This document shows, piece by piece, positions 1-6,498 of a DNA stretch of 25,538 bases (the stretch's first letter is position 1; every line of letters starts with the position of its first letter). The notes beneath the pieces were generated by a model. It had not been told where the DNA came from, did no database searches, and saw only the letters and a program-made list of their open reading frames with translations. Made by a program: the position numbers and the translations under genes. The stretch is from a virus. Where the stretch lies: the IMG/VR virus record IMGVR_UViG_3300042444_000231, positions 1 through 25,538 of that record; one strand, 5' to 3'.

Positions 1-47
1 TACCGCATTCTCAGCGACGCTAGGTCGCCGGAAAAACACTCATGCAC
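1..47 (-). CDS. Possible start of the gene downstream of the large terminase (partial)
   Basis: A GTG at 47, four bases after the terminase stop, opens a frame that stays open to the window edge (visible start MHECFSGDLASLRMR). The bases ACGGGG just upstream could serve as a weak ribosome-binding site. The ATG at 43 in another frame gives only seven codons before a TAG, so the GTG frame is preferred. Only 15 codons are visible, so no function can be given. Position suggests a structural or packaging gene of the same operon. Confidence 0.3.
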   Translation of the reverse strand, partial: MHECFSGDLASLRMR

Positions 48-51
48 CCCG

Positions 52-1602
52 TCAGCGTAGGTCCATCCGCAGGATGTCGTACGGGTTGTACTGGGCGTTG
101 TCTCGGACGTTTGCGCGCCAGTCTTCCAGCAGGGTTCCGGTCTTGGTGGTCTGCATGAGGGCCAGGACGTAGGCGGTGCCGAAGTCTGGCGACCGCCCCA
201 GGCGTTCGTAGATTTCTTCGCGGCTGGCGACGGCGATGGTGGTGCCGACCGACTTCCACGTTGGCGCGCAGAGGTCTGCCAGCAGACGCGGGTCTGGGGG
301 CAGGCAGATGCCGGTGTTGTTGGCGGGATCTAGGGATTCCCGCATCTTCCACCACAGTTCGCTGCGAAGGTTCTTGAAGGTGATGCGCCCGCTCTTGTCG
401 GTCGAGCGCGCCGACTCGGCCACGTTGACGCCGATGGTCTGGTGCCCCATCTCCCGCAGGAAGTCGTAGGGCGAGCTACCGACGCCGATCACATCGATGT
501 GGATTGGGGCTTGGTTGCGCTTGGCTGCCATGACCAGCGCGGCCACGGTCTGCCCGTCTGGGGTCTGGCTGCCTGGGTAGACCAGCGGCTGGTTGAACCA
601 CATGCCATGCCGGCGGGCGATGATGGTCTGGTCCCGACCGCCACGGGCAACGTCCACGCCCAGGCTGGTCATCTCGTCCAGCTTGTCGGGCATCTTCCAG
701 CGGGCCTGTGCTGCCTCGACCCAGCCGGTGGGGATGACTTGGAACGGGTCGTCCTCCATGCCGGCGGAGAAGTCGCCGTACAGCATCTGGCTGCGCAGAG
801 GCTCTGGCAGGCTCTGTAGCTGCGCCATGTAGCCCGTGCCCATCAGGTAGGGGTTGTCAGCGATCCTTGACGGGATGAACGTCCTGGACTGCGGCAGGAT
901 CTTCTCCGCCCCTGCCATGAACGGCTTGCCGTCCGCGACCTCGATCTCCTTGCCGTCCACCACGGCGAACCACCGCAGTTCGCCTGGGTTGGCGGGGTTC
1001 GGGTGCTTCTTGTTCAGCCACGGCGCGAAGTACTCGACCACCCATCTGCCCTCGGCGGTCGTGGGCGGGTTGAACGTGAACAGGGCGCGGCACCGCTGCT
1101 TTTGGTCGGTCGTGCGCAGCCAGCCCAGCAGGAACCGGACGGCCTCGACGCGCATGTTTGACGCCTCATCGAAAACTAGCAAGTCGTGGGGTCTGCCCTG
1201 GTACTTGCGCTCTTCGCCGGGGTTGGGAAACGACCCGAACTCGATTTGGACCTGTGCCCCGTCAGGACGCTGGAACCGCCAGATGTGGTCCTTGCCGTTG
1301 TAGCCGTCCTTCGTCTTCAGGATCTCCCCGATCCGGTCGATGATGCCGACCAGTTCGGTTCCGTTCTGGCGGAAGATCCCCACCTTCTGGTGCTGGGTGA
1401 TCGACAGGCCGACCGCGAGGTCCGACTTGCCGCCACCAGCCGCGCCGCCGTACCCAACCACATCGGCCTTGCTGTGGAAGGCCATCGTCTGCGGCCCAGG
1501 AAGCGGCCTCCACAACGTCGTGTCCGCCGCAAGAAGTTCGTCCAACTCCTTCCGCTTCTCGGGCGAAAGGCGCGCAAGAACTTCAGGACTGATCGTCGTC
1601 AC
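52..1602 (-). CDS. terL: Phage terminase large subunit (ATPase and nuclease)
   Basis: This 516-residue protein is the DNA-packaging motor: it hydrolyses ATP to pump DNA into the prohead and cuts the concatemer. The N-terminal ATPase shows a Walker A (GGAAGGGKS, residues 52-60) and a Walker B (LLVFDE, 141-146, with the catalytic Glu at 146). The C-terminal RNase H-like nuclease shows three acidic positions in the usual order: D317 in GVDVARGG, D370 in HIDVIGVG and D473 in SPDFGTAYVLAL. Length is normal for the family. The start is a GTG at 1602, overlapping the previous gene by 20 bases, which suggests translational coupling. Its ribosome-binding site is weak, so an internal start cannot be excluded, but the residues upstream of Walker A look genuine. 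Confidence 0.95.
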   Translation of the reverse strand: MTTISPEVLARLSPEKRKELDELLAADTTLWRPLPGPQTMAFHSKADVVGYGGAAGGGKSDLAVGLSITQHQKVGIFRQNGTELVGIIDRIGEILKTKDGYNGKDHIWRFQRPDGAQVQIEFGSFPNPGEERKYQGRPHDLLVFDEASNMRVEAVRFLLGWLRTTDQKQRCRALFTFNPPTTAEGRWVVEYFAPWLNKKHPNPANPGELRWFAVVDGKEIEVADGKPFMAGAEKILPQSRTFIPSRIADNPYLMGTGYMAQLQSLPEPLRSQMLYGDFSAGMEDDPFQVIPTGWVEAAQARWKMPDKLDEMTSLGVDVARGGRDQTIIARRHGMWFNQPLVYPGSQTPDGQTVAALVMAAKRNQAPIHIDVIGVGSSPYDFLREMGHQTIGVNVAESARSTDKSGRITFKNLRSELWWKMRESLDPANNTGICLPPDPRLLADLCAPTWKSVGTTIAVASREEIYERLGRSPDFGTAYVLALMQTTKTGTLLEDWRANVRDNAQYNPYDILRMDLR

Positions 1603-1966
1603 ACTCGAAAGCGTACTTGTGGCCGGCCTTCTTTGCAGCCTCCAGCCGCCCCTGAGCCTGCTCCATGGCCCAGTCCTTCAGCATCGCGCCGGCGTCGTTC
1701 GTCGCCAAGCACAGAACGTACAGCCGCGTCTTGTCGTAGGGGTTGCTCTGCCCCTCCAGCACGATCGTCCCCATGCCGGACATCTCGGACAGGATCGGGC
1801 CAACGGCCTTCCCGAACATCTGCGTCATCCGCTGGACAGCCTTCGCCAGGGCTTCGCTGCCCTTCGGCATCTCATCCGAAGCCTCGGCCAGAGAAAGCGT
1901 CTCCTCGTACAGCGTGTGCAGCAACTGCTCGCACGACATCAGCCAGTGGTCGAACTTCTCGCTCAT
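1583..1966 (-). CDS. Hypothetical phage protein immediately upstream of terL
   Basis: A 127-residue protein read from ATG 1966, preceded by AGGGAG at good spacing; longer frames upstream lack such a site. I do not recognise it. It is largely helical by composition, has no membrane segment, and ends in an acidic tail (ECDDDQS). The gene overlaps terL by 20 bases and sits where a small terminase is often found, so it could be a packaging accessory factor. However, the TerS-like protein I recognise lies 1 kb upstream, so calling this one TerS would be a guess. Confidence 0.75.
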   Translation of the reverse strand: MSEKFDHWLMSCEQLLHTLYEETLSLAEASDEMPKGSEALAKAVQRMTQMFGKAVGPILSEMSGMGTIVLEGQSNPYDKTRLYVLCLATNDAGAMLKDWAMEQAQGRLEAAKKAGHKYAFECDDDQS

Positions 1967-2074
1967 CGCGGTCTCCCTACAGGTTAAGTCTGGGGGTCTC
2001 CGGCACAACGAGTACCGAAGCCCCCCAGGTCAGTTGACCCGTCAGAAACGAGCGAAACCAACGGGCTGGCGGCA

Positions 2075-2103
2075 AGATTACCAGCCACCACCAGCCCACG
2101 CAA
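2075..2103 (-). promoter_or_regulatory. Candidate sigma-70 promoter for the terL operon
   Basis: On the minus strand TTGCGT (2103-2098) is followed after 17 bases by TAATCT (2080-2075), with TGG in front of the -10 box as in extended -10 promoters. Transcription would start near 2068, about 100 bases before the 127-residue gene. Both boxes are imperfect, so this is a weak call. It is supported by the terminator-like hairpin upstream at 2843-2890, which would make a separate promoter necessary. Confidence 0.35.
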
Positions 2104-2153
2104 GCCCCTGCCCAAGAATCTCTCCAGCACCACCCGTTTACGCTGACGCGCAT

Positions 2154-2233
2154 CTGTCACGCCGAACATCGCGATTTGTTACGCTCGGCACCGTAACGAA
2201 ACGCCTCCGTTGCGTAACGTTACGCGTAACGCC
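2154..2233. repeat. GTTACG/CGTAAC motif cluster I
   Basis: Five copies of GTTACG or its complement lie at 2178, 2192, 2213, 2219 and 2225; the last three form a near-continuous palindromic run. The 16-mer CTGTCACGCCGAACAT at 2154-2169 is found exactly, in inverted orientation, at 14904-14919 inside the replication gene. A related copy lies at 2610-2624. Such clustering in G+C-rich DNA suggests binding sites for a replication initiator or regulator. Confidence 0.6.
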
Positions 2234-2391
2234 AATCGGCAAGATTCTGAGAGCCGCCACACCCCAAAAACACCAGGGGAACGCGGATTTCCAAGGAATC
2301 TCTCCTACGCAGGCCGACTTCGGCGTTGAAAAAAGTCTCCCGGCATGGTACAGACTTCTACCTCAACGGCCCCAGTACGCACGCCGCTTGA

Positions 2392-2422
2392 AGAGCAGAA
2401 GCAAACCTCGCAACTCTGCTCT
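2392..2422. other. Hairpin in the non-coding block
   Basis: AGAGCAG at 2392-2398 is complementary to CTGCTCT at 2416-2422, giving a perfect 7-bp stem with a 17-base loop. There is no T run beside it, so it is not a standard terminator. Role unknown. Confidence 0.3.
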
Positions 2423-2579
2423 GCTGCTCCTCAGATCGCACAACAGCGATACTGACCCCCTCTCCCTTCTACAGAGAGAGCGGAGCGAAGCGCAGCGTCA
2501 GGTGCGAAGCACCGCATCCGGGAAAACGCAGCAACCGTCGGTTGCAAGGACTCCGTACACGCCCACAGCGTCACGCCGC

Positions 2580-2645
2580 GTTACGTAACAAAACGCCAAA
2601 CGTTACGCGTGTTCGCCGTAACAGATGCAGTCAACCGTAACGGTG
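2580..2645. repeat. GTTACG/CGTAAC motif cluster II
   Basis: GTTACG or CGTAAC occurs at 2580, 2584 (together the palindrome GTTACGTAAC), 2602, 2617 and 2636. The stretch around 2608-2643 resembles the reverse complement of about 2145-2172: TGTTCGCCGTAACAGATGC here against TGTTCGGCGTGACAGATGC on the other strand. The two clusters therefore form the arms of an imperfect inverted repeat about 450 bp apart. Confidence 0.55.
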
Positions 2646-2842
2646 TAGGAGAGAACAAGCAGACCAACAACACGGCCTGCACTTGTACAAGCACCCAAAC
2701 CACAACAGATTGGGGTACACCAACGGTTGCTTGCTACATAAGGTGGTACCAGGGAGCAGAACAACAGCAGTACCAAGATGCACGGCAGTCTTGCCGAGAA
2801 GATTGAGTTGGTTTGCCCTTGGGAAGGGGGGGGATAACAACC

Positions 2843-2890
2843 CGCGAGCGACCGCAAAAAGGGGGGTACCCCCACCCCACCCCCCTCGCG
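2843..2890 (-). terminator. Probable intrinsic terminator after terS
   Basis: Read on the minus strand, a G-rich arm pairs with a C-run around GGGGGTACCCCC (2873-2862) and is followed directly by TTTTT (2860-2856). An outer 6-bp stem (CGCGAG with CTCGCG, 2843-2848 and 2885-2890) encloses it. The inner loop is tight and the homopolymer arms may slip, so strength is uncertain, but orientation and position fit termination of the transcript ending with terS. Confidence 0.5.
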
Positions 2891-2914
2891 TGCGCGGTCG
2901 GGCGTTGCGCCTGC

Positions 2915-3020
2915 CCTGGCGTCGGCGCGGCATGCGCCCTGGCGTCGGCCCCTCGCCCCCTGGCGTGCTGCGTCCTGGCGTCCTGGCGTCGGCCCTGCCG
3001 TCGATCGCCCTAGGCGTCGG
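2915..3020. repeat. Array of CCTGGCGTC repeats just downstream of terS
   Basis: Exact CCTGGCGTCGG occurs at 2915-2925, 2938-2948 and 2982-2992, with variants at 2959-2969 and 2974-2984 and an interrupted copy (CCTAGGCGTCGG) at 3009-3020 that reaches the terS stop codon. Spacing is irregular (8 to 27 bases). Repeats next to or within a small-terminase gene are typical places for pac or cosB recognition sites, but the role here is inference. Confidence 0.5.
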
Positions 3021-3480
3021 GTGACGGCAACGCGGGCGCGCCTTGCTCGCCTGCGCTGGCCAAGATGGCGGCGATGCGAGCGGCCCTATCGGCGTCGGAG
3101 AGCACGACCGGCGCAGCTGGATCGCCGGCTAGCGTGGTGCGCGTTTGGTCGCCGTAGGTGGACGGATGCCACGCTCGGGCCAGCCGTTGGCGAGTCTCGA
3201 TGCGCAGGCGTCGATGCGCCACGTCGTCGGGGTCGTCGGTGTCCCTGGCGTCGGCGATCCGCAGGCACTCGCTCGCCAGCCGGTCGGCGGCATCGCGGCG
3301 CGCATCGGCCAGGGCGGCGGCGAACGCGGGGTCGGCCTTCCTCCGCCCCTTCACCACCCCTTCCGTCGGCATCCCCGGCCTTAAAGCTATCTCCGCCAGC
3401 GACTTACCTTCGCTCACAAGCGCGACCACCGCCGCCGCAAGATCGGGAGACCATGCACTATGTTGCACTTCGCCGGGCAT
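3010..3480 (-). CDS. terS: Probable terminase small subunit (Sf6 TerS-like)
   Basis: A 156-residue protein whose N-terminal part (about residues 14-47, GKSLAEIALRPGMPTEGVV) looks like the helix-turn-helix of phage small terminases that recognise the packaging site. The central helix with ADARDTDDPDDVAHRRLRI and the following ETRQRLARAWHPSTYGDQ match the pattern of Sf6-type TerS proteins, which end this region with a K/R-rich helix and YGDK-like motif. The ATG at 3480 lacks a good ribosome-binding site and lies in the loop of a hairpin (see 3454-3498); a GTG four codons later is an alternative. It closes the 6405-3010 operon and, unusually, is separated from terL by 1.4 kb. Confidence 0.7.
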   Translation of the reverse strand: MPGEVQHSAWSPDLAAAVVALVSEGKSLAEIALRPGMPTEGVVKGRRKADPAFAAALADARRDAADRLASECLRIADARDTDDPDDVAHRRLRIETRQRLARAWHPSTYGDQTRTTLAGDPAAPVVLSDADRAARIAAILASAGEQGAPALPSPDA

Positions 3481-3498
3481 GGCCGGCGATATAGTGCA
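3454..3498. promoter_or_regulatory. Nested dyad around the terS start codon
   Basis: Outer arms TGCACTAT (3454-3461) and ATAGTGCA (3491-3498) surround inner arms CGCCGG (3471-3476) and CCGGCG (3483-3488). The six-base loop contains the terS ATG. In the minus-strand mRNA the inner stem would place the start codon in a hairpin loop. This could be a protein operator, a translational control element or both. Confidence 0.5.
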
Positions 3499-3529
3499 GT
3501 TTCTGGCGCGACGATGCGCCCCACACTAC

Positions 3530-3546
3530 GGGCGGGGCGGGGCGGG
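3530..3546 (+). other. G-quadruplex motif between terS and the upstream gene
   Basis: The plus strand reads GGGCGGGGCGGGGCGGG, four G-tracts with single-base loops, a pattern that forms very stable quadruplexes. It is on the template strand for minus-strand transcription and lies about 50 bases before the terS start. Confidence 0.4.
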
Positions 3547-3549
3547 CCG

Positions 3550-3939
3550 CTATTCGTCGCCGTGTTCAAGATTCCACAGCTCGCATGCCTGCGCGTCGAC
3601 GCGATCGACCTCGCGGGCAAACGCCTCGACTGCATCCTCTCGGAGCAGGTCGATCTCCTCGCCGGTCACCGCAGCATCGCTACCTTCGACGATCGAACCA
3701 ACCTTGAGGGATCGCACGTTGCCGTTCCCGACCCCTTCAAGGTTGCCGCTGTGCCGCCACGACCCGTCGTGCAGGCGCACAGAAAGGTGGACGCCAGCCG
3801 CTGTGGCCTTGTACACGCGACGACCGAGCCGCTGGATGTTCTCCTCTCCCCAGTAGGAGAGGATCTCGGCAAGGTTGCCGGCGATACGTTCGCCGGCTTC
3901 GAAATCTTGCATCATGCGATCGTATTCCCTCTCATTCAC
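3550..3939 (-). CDS. Hypothetical phage protein, 129 aa
   Basis: The gene starts at GTG 3939, overlapping the stop of the gene before it (GTGA), with GGGGGTGCACC as a probable ribosome-binding region. Residues 1-45 are helical and acidic. The middle (VHLSVRLHDGSWRHSGNLEGV) looks like a beta-rich domain followed by VGSIVEGSDAAVTGEEIDLL, and the end is a charged helix. I have a general impression of similar uncharacterised phage proteins but cannot name a family. A longer upstream frame exists but would overlap the neighbour by more than 100 bases. Confidence 0.7.
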   Translation of the reverse strand: MNEREYDRMMQDFEAGERIAGNLAEILSYWGEENIQRLGRRVYKATAAGVHLSVRLHDGSWRHSGNLEGVGNGNVRSLKVGSIVEGSDAAVTGEEIDLLREDAVEAFAREVDRVDAQACELWNLEHGDE

Positions 3940-4172
3940 GGTGCACCCCCTTCGACATCCGGGGCGGCTTCCCAAGCGGCTTGCGAGACCTCGCGCCACG
4001 CTGCGGCGATGGCGTCGCGGCGGGTCCGGTGGCCATCCGACCACACAAGGCCGATAGGCGCATCATCGGGCGCGAAGTGCCAGTCGCCGTCGTAACCCGC
4101 CGCGACGCCGTGGCGGGCGGGAAGGGCGGCCCGGCGGGCGTGGAAGACGCGCCAGCCCTGCGGCGGCTTCAC
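3936..4172 (-). CDS. Hypothetical protein, 78 aa
   Basis: Read from GTG 4172, which overlaps the previous gene's stop as GTGA. The protein has a basic N-terminus and an aromatic core (GYDGDWHFAPDDAPIGLVW), then a helix (RRDAIAAAWREV) and an acidic end. No recognised family, signal peptide or membrane segment. Coupling on both sides (it also overlaps the next gene by four bases) supports it being translated. Confidence 0.65.
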   Translation of the reverse strand: MKPPQGWRVFHARRAALPARHGVAAGYDGDWHFAPDDAPIGLVWSDGHRTRRDAIAAAWREVSQAAWEAAPDVEGGAP

Positions 4173-4417
4173 TGCGCGCCCCCGATGCGGCCCCAGTGAG
4201 CCACGGTATCGGCGTCCGGCGTCCACGGCGTGCCGACCTCTGCGTGCCGTCCGTTGGAGTTCACCCGACGGGCGAGGATGCCGCCGCCGCGTTGCCGCCG
4301 TAGCTGAAGCAAGCAAACCCCACCATGCGCCCGGCGGTCCTGATCGCGGGACACGGCCCCGGTGTAGCCGACGATGGCGACGGTGCGCCAGCGGTGGCCG
4401 ATGCGGGGGGAGGTCAT
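4169..4417 (-). CDS. Hypothetical protein, 82 aa
   Basis: ATG 4417 overlaps the preceding stop codon as ATGA, and GGGGGGA lies at a good distance upstream. The protein is basic in its centre (LLQLRRQRGGGILARRVNSN) and carries a Trp/Asp-containing C-terminus (TPWTPDADTVAHWGRIGG). I do not recognise it. Its place in an unbroken chain of overlapping genes is the main evidence for it. Confidence 0.65.
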   Translation of the reverse strand: MTSPRIGHRWRTVAIVGYTGAVSRDQDRRAHGGVCLLQLRRQRGGGILARRVNSNGRHAEVGTPWTPDADTVAHWGRIGGAQ

Positions 4418-4728
4418 GCGTCCCCCCGCGCGAAGCGCAGGGCCGCGTACACGATGCCGGCATCGAGCATCGCATCACCCGTCGGCGCGTCGTCCACGCG
4501 GACGACGAACTGGCGATCGGTGGCCGGTATCAGCGCGAGCGACTCGGCGCATGCGGCGCATGCCGGCACGGCGACGGTCCCGCCGGGGCCGTAGCGGACC
4601 TCTCCGTACATGTGGACAACGGCGACGGCATCGTGCTCGCACCGCCCGCCGAGGATGGTGGATGCGGCGCAGGGGACGGGGGAAACGCCAAGCAAGGCGT
4701 GACGGGTCGTCGGTTCTTGTTCTTGCAT
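4414..4728 (-). CDS. Hypothetical protein, 104 aa, cysteine-containing
   Basis: ATG 4728 follows GGAGTAGGTAG. The protein has two cysteine groups, PCAAS...GGRCEH (about 19-31) and PACAAC (about 55-60), which could bind a metal, and a beta-rich middle (AVVHMYGEVRYGPGG). The C-terminus is acidic. No family recognised. It begins a sub-cluster after a 77-base gap with a hairpin. Confidence 0.65.
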   Translation of the reverse strand: MQEQEPTTRHALLGVSPVPCAASTILGGRCEHDAVAVVHMYGEVRYGPGGTVAVPACAACAESLALIPATDRQFVVRVDDAPTGDAMLDAGIVYAALRFARGDA

Positions 4729-4763
4729 CGGTCTACCTACTCCTGCGCCCTAGGTGAAACCGC

Positions 4764-4789
4764 CCCCGCCGTGGGCGCATCCGGCGGGG
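4764..4789 (-). other. G+C-rich hairpin between operon genes
   Basis: CCCCGCC (4764-4770) pairs with GGCGGGG (4783-4789) around a 12-base loop in the 77-base gap between the 249-residue gene and the next. On the minus strand the stem is followed by GCGGTTTC, a poor U-tract, so it may be an attenuator or mRNA-stability element rather than a full terminator. Confidence 0.3.
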
Positions 4790-4805
4790 CGGGGGGGATC
4801 GTAGC

Positions 4806-5555
4806 CTACGGGTTGCGCGGCGTCAAGGGGGCGACGTGTACTGCACCGCTACCGTGCGCCGCGATCGCGACGTGCGGCTTGCGCGGCGACGCGCCGTCAC
4901 ATATCCGGCACGCGGCGCAGGTCGCCCCATGCGTGACCGCAGGGCAGGGGACCACGCGGCGCGTTTCCTCGCCCGGAAGGGTGAACGGCATCGCGTCATC
5001 CGTCGGCACCACAAGAAAAACGCGCCAACCTAGCGCCTCCGCTTCTGCCGCTTCTGCCACGGAATCGCAACTCGCCATCGCGAGGTTCCGCAGGTCGGGC
5101 CGCATGCGCCACTGGTGCGTGTAGCCTGTGCGCGGCACGCTCGCCGCGGCGGACCACACCACGGCGGGGACGGCTCCAGGGTCACCATATGCGCCGATCC
5201 GCAGGGGGAGCGGGTGGCGGCGCAGGACCTCGGCCAGCGGGGCCGCCGGATAGCGGCCCCGACGCCACGCACGGTAGACGGCAAGCGGGGCCTGCCCGAC
5301 GTTGACGTAGCAGCTGCGCCCGCGCCCGCGCCCGGTCGCCCGGTCGCCCCGGTGGACGCATGCGCCGCATATCGCCGCATCGTCGCCGGACCGGACTGCC
5401 GCGACGGGGTCGATGTCTTGGCGCAGGATCCACGACTGCGCCATCGGACCCGTCTTCCGGTTGTTACTGCGGACCGTCACGATCACAACGATCGGCGCGC
5501 CGTCGATCGCTGACGGACCGCGCCACACTTCGTAGCCGGTCGGGGAAGGCGTCAC
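4806..5555 (-). CDS. Conserved phage/plasmid protein of unknown function with cysteine clusters
   Basis: This 249-residue protein has the recognisable layout of a family common in phages and plasmids: an opening GYEVWRGPSAIDGAPIVVI, then CGACVHRG (C63, C66) and SCYVNVGQAPLAVYRAWRRG (C82), a central domain, and a C-terminal TCAACRICDG cluster (C213, C216, C219) followed by IAAHG. From memory this is the family Pfam lists as DUF7227; the number is not checked. The cysteines suggest zinc binding. The start is GTG 5555 in a GTGA overlap with the XRE-type gene, preceded by GGGGAG. Function unknown. Confidence 0.8.
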   Translation of the reverse strand: MTPSPTGYEVWRGPSAIDGAPIVVIVTVRSNNRKTGPMAQSWILRQDIDPVAAVRSGDDAAICGACVHRGDRATGRGRGRSCYVNVGQAPLAVYRAWRRGRYPAAPLAEVLRRHPLPLRIGAYGDPGAVPAVVWSAAASVPRTGYTHQWRMRPDLRNLAMASCDSVAEAAEAEALGWRVFLVVPTDDAMPFTLPGEETRRVVPCPAVTHGATCAACRICDGASPRKPHVAIAAHGSGAVHVAPLTPRNP

Positions 5556-5782
5556 GACGCGCTCCCCTGCCGGAGCACGGCTACGGGATCGGCCCCCGTG
5601 GCGGCAACGATCGCGGCGACGGACGAAACAAGCGGGCAGTCGGTCGCCGTTTCGATGCGGCTAACGGCTTGCCGCGAAAGGCCGGCGGCGTCGGCGACCT
5701 CGCCTTGCGAAAGGCCAGCGGCAAGCCGGGCGTCGCGGAGGATGCGCGCCAAGTGCGCTAGGTTGTAGGCGTAGGCTTTCAT
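5552..5782 (-). CDS. XRE-family helix-turn-helix regulator
   Basis: A 76-residue protein that is almost entirely a Cro/CI-type DNA-binding domain: RILRDARLAAGLSQGEVADAAGLSRQAVSRIE spans about residues 13-44, with helix 2 at SQGEVADAAG and the recognition helix at SRQAVSRIE. No dimerisation or protease domain is present. ATG 5782 overlaps the stop of the previous gene (ATGA), so it is translated with its operon. It may regulate the palindrome-containing promoter at 6470-6498 that drives its own operon; that link is inferred. Confidence 0.85.
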   Translation of the reverse strand: MKAYAYNLAHLARILRDARLAAGLSQGEVADAAGLSRQAVSRIETATDCPLVSSVAAIVAATGADPVAVLRQGSAS

Positions 5783-6405
5783 TCGTAGCACGGCCTCCCC
5801 GCCGGGTAGAAAGCCTCCGGCGTGGCGTCGCGCCATTCGACGGCGAACGCGCCGCCCCGATAACGTACGCTGCTGGCGTCGCGATCGAACGCGCCTTCAC
5901 CGTGCTGCGCCTCGATTGCCGCGACCAAGGCGGCGCGAAGCGGCAAGCTGTCTTCCACAAGCGCGATGCCGTCCGGCCCGTGCCGCCATAGGCGAAACTC
6001 CAAGGGCGCGAACTCGACAAAGCCGTCGGCGTCACCCCCCGGCGTCCGCCCGTAGCCGTTCGCCATCGCGGCGGCAAGCTCGGGAACGCCTTCCGGCGCA
6101 TCCGCCAGCGCGACCCGCGCGACGTACCTATCGGCGGGCAGGTATCCGGCAAGCGTACCCGTGTCGTAGTACCAGCCGCCTTCCTCCGGACCGCCGTAGG
6201 CGCGGTCGAGTTCGTACGCGGCGAGGTAGCCGGATTGCGTCGCCACGGCGTACGCCACGCGGTGCGCGTCCGCGTAGGTTCCGCCGGCATGTACGGCTAG
6301 GCGGTCGAGGTGGGCCGCAAGGTACGCGGCGAACGCTTCGCGCGCGTGCAATCCGGGGGAATCTTGGAACGGCGCGGGTGCGCCCGTAGTGTCTGGATGG
6401 TGCAT
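5779..6405 (-). CDS. Hypothetical protein, 208 aa, first gene of the 6405-3010 operon
   Basis: Starts at ATG 6405 after a weak AGGA. The N-terminal third is helical (AREAFAAYLAAHLDRLAVHAGG), followed by an aromatic stretch (GGPEEGGWYYDTGTLAGYLPA) and an acidic C-terminal half with beta-like segments (FVEFAPLEFRLWRHG). No membrane segment. I do not recognise a family. Codon use is strongly G/C at third positions, as expected for a coding frame here. It is the promoter-proximal gene of a coupled operon. Confidence 0.7.
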   Translation of the reverse strand: MHHPDTTGAPAPFQDSPGLHAREAFAAYLAAHLDRLAVHAGGTYADAHRVAYAVATQSGYLAAYELDRAYGGPEEGGWYYDTGTLAGYLPADRYVARVALADAPEGVPELAAAMANGYGRTPGGDADGFVEFAPLEFRLWRHGPDGIALVEDSLPLRAALVAAIEAQHGEGAFDRDASSVRYRGGAFAVEWRDATPEAFYPAGRPCYE

Positions 6406-6421
6406 CGGATCGGGATTCCTG

Positions 6422-6440
6422 CCGCCCCCCTACGGGGCGG
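6422..6440 (-). other. Hairpin in the operon leader
   Basis: CCGCCCC (6422-6428) and GGGGCGG (6434-6440) form a 7-bp stem with a 5-base loop in the predicted 5' untranslated region, about 17 bases before the ATG at 6405. It could affect translation or mRNA stability. Confidence 0.35.
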
Positions 6441-6469
6441 GGCCGCGCGGCTAGCGGGCGGCGAGCGTG

Positions 6470-6498
6470 ACGATAGGAAGTCGCCCCCGGGTTGTCAA
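6470..6498 (-). promoter_or_regulatory. Strong sigma-70 promoter for the 6405-3010 operon
   Basis: On the minus strand TTGACA (6498-6493, a perfect -35) is followed after exactly 17 bases by TATCGT (6475-6470). Transcription would begin near 6463, about 58 bases before the first start codon. The -35 box lies in the centre of a long palindrome (6482-6509), so a repressor bound there would block it. Confidence 0.65.

Larger units (their letters stand above)
1967..3009. other. 1-kb non-coding control block between terS and the terL operon
   Basis: No open frame here is convincing: candidates are short, lack ribosome-binding sites, or have mixed codon use. From right to left the block holds CCTGGCGTC repeats, a terminator-like hairpin, a run of eight G (2826-2833), an A+T-richer stretch (about 2640-2820), two clusters of GTTACG/CGTAAC motifs, a hairpin, and a candidate promoter for the terL operon. 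A short plus frame (2609-2806) and minus frames with a hydrophobic stretch (2603-2875) exist, but I would not call them genes. The density of repeats suggests a replication, packaging or regulatory locus. Confidence 0.6.

Noticed and set aside
1984-2169. Minus-strand 61-codon frame upstream of the 127-residue gene
   Set aside because: It starts within the inverted repeat, has no ribosome-binding site and covers the candidate promoter; kept as non-coding.
2609-2806. Plus-strand 65-codon frame in the non-coding block
   Set aside because: Thr/Gln-rich with mixed codon use and no ribosome-binding site; it begins inside the repeat cluster, so the repeats explain its start better than a gene.
2603-2875. 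Minus-strand frame with a hydrophobic stretch in the non-coding block
   Set aside because: No ribosome-binding site, unusual Cys/Trp content, and it crosses the terminator-like hairpin.
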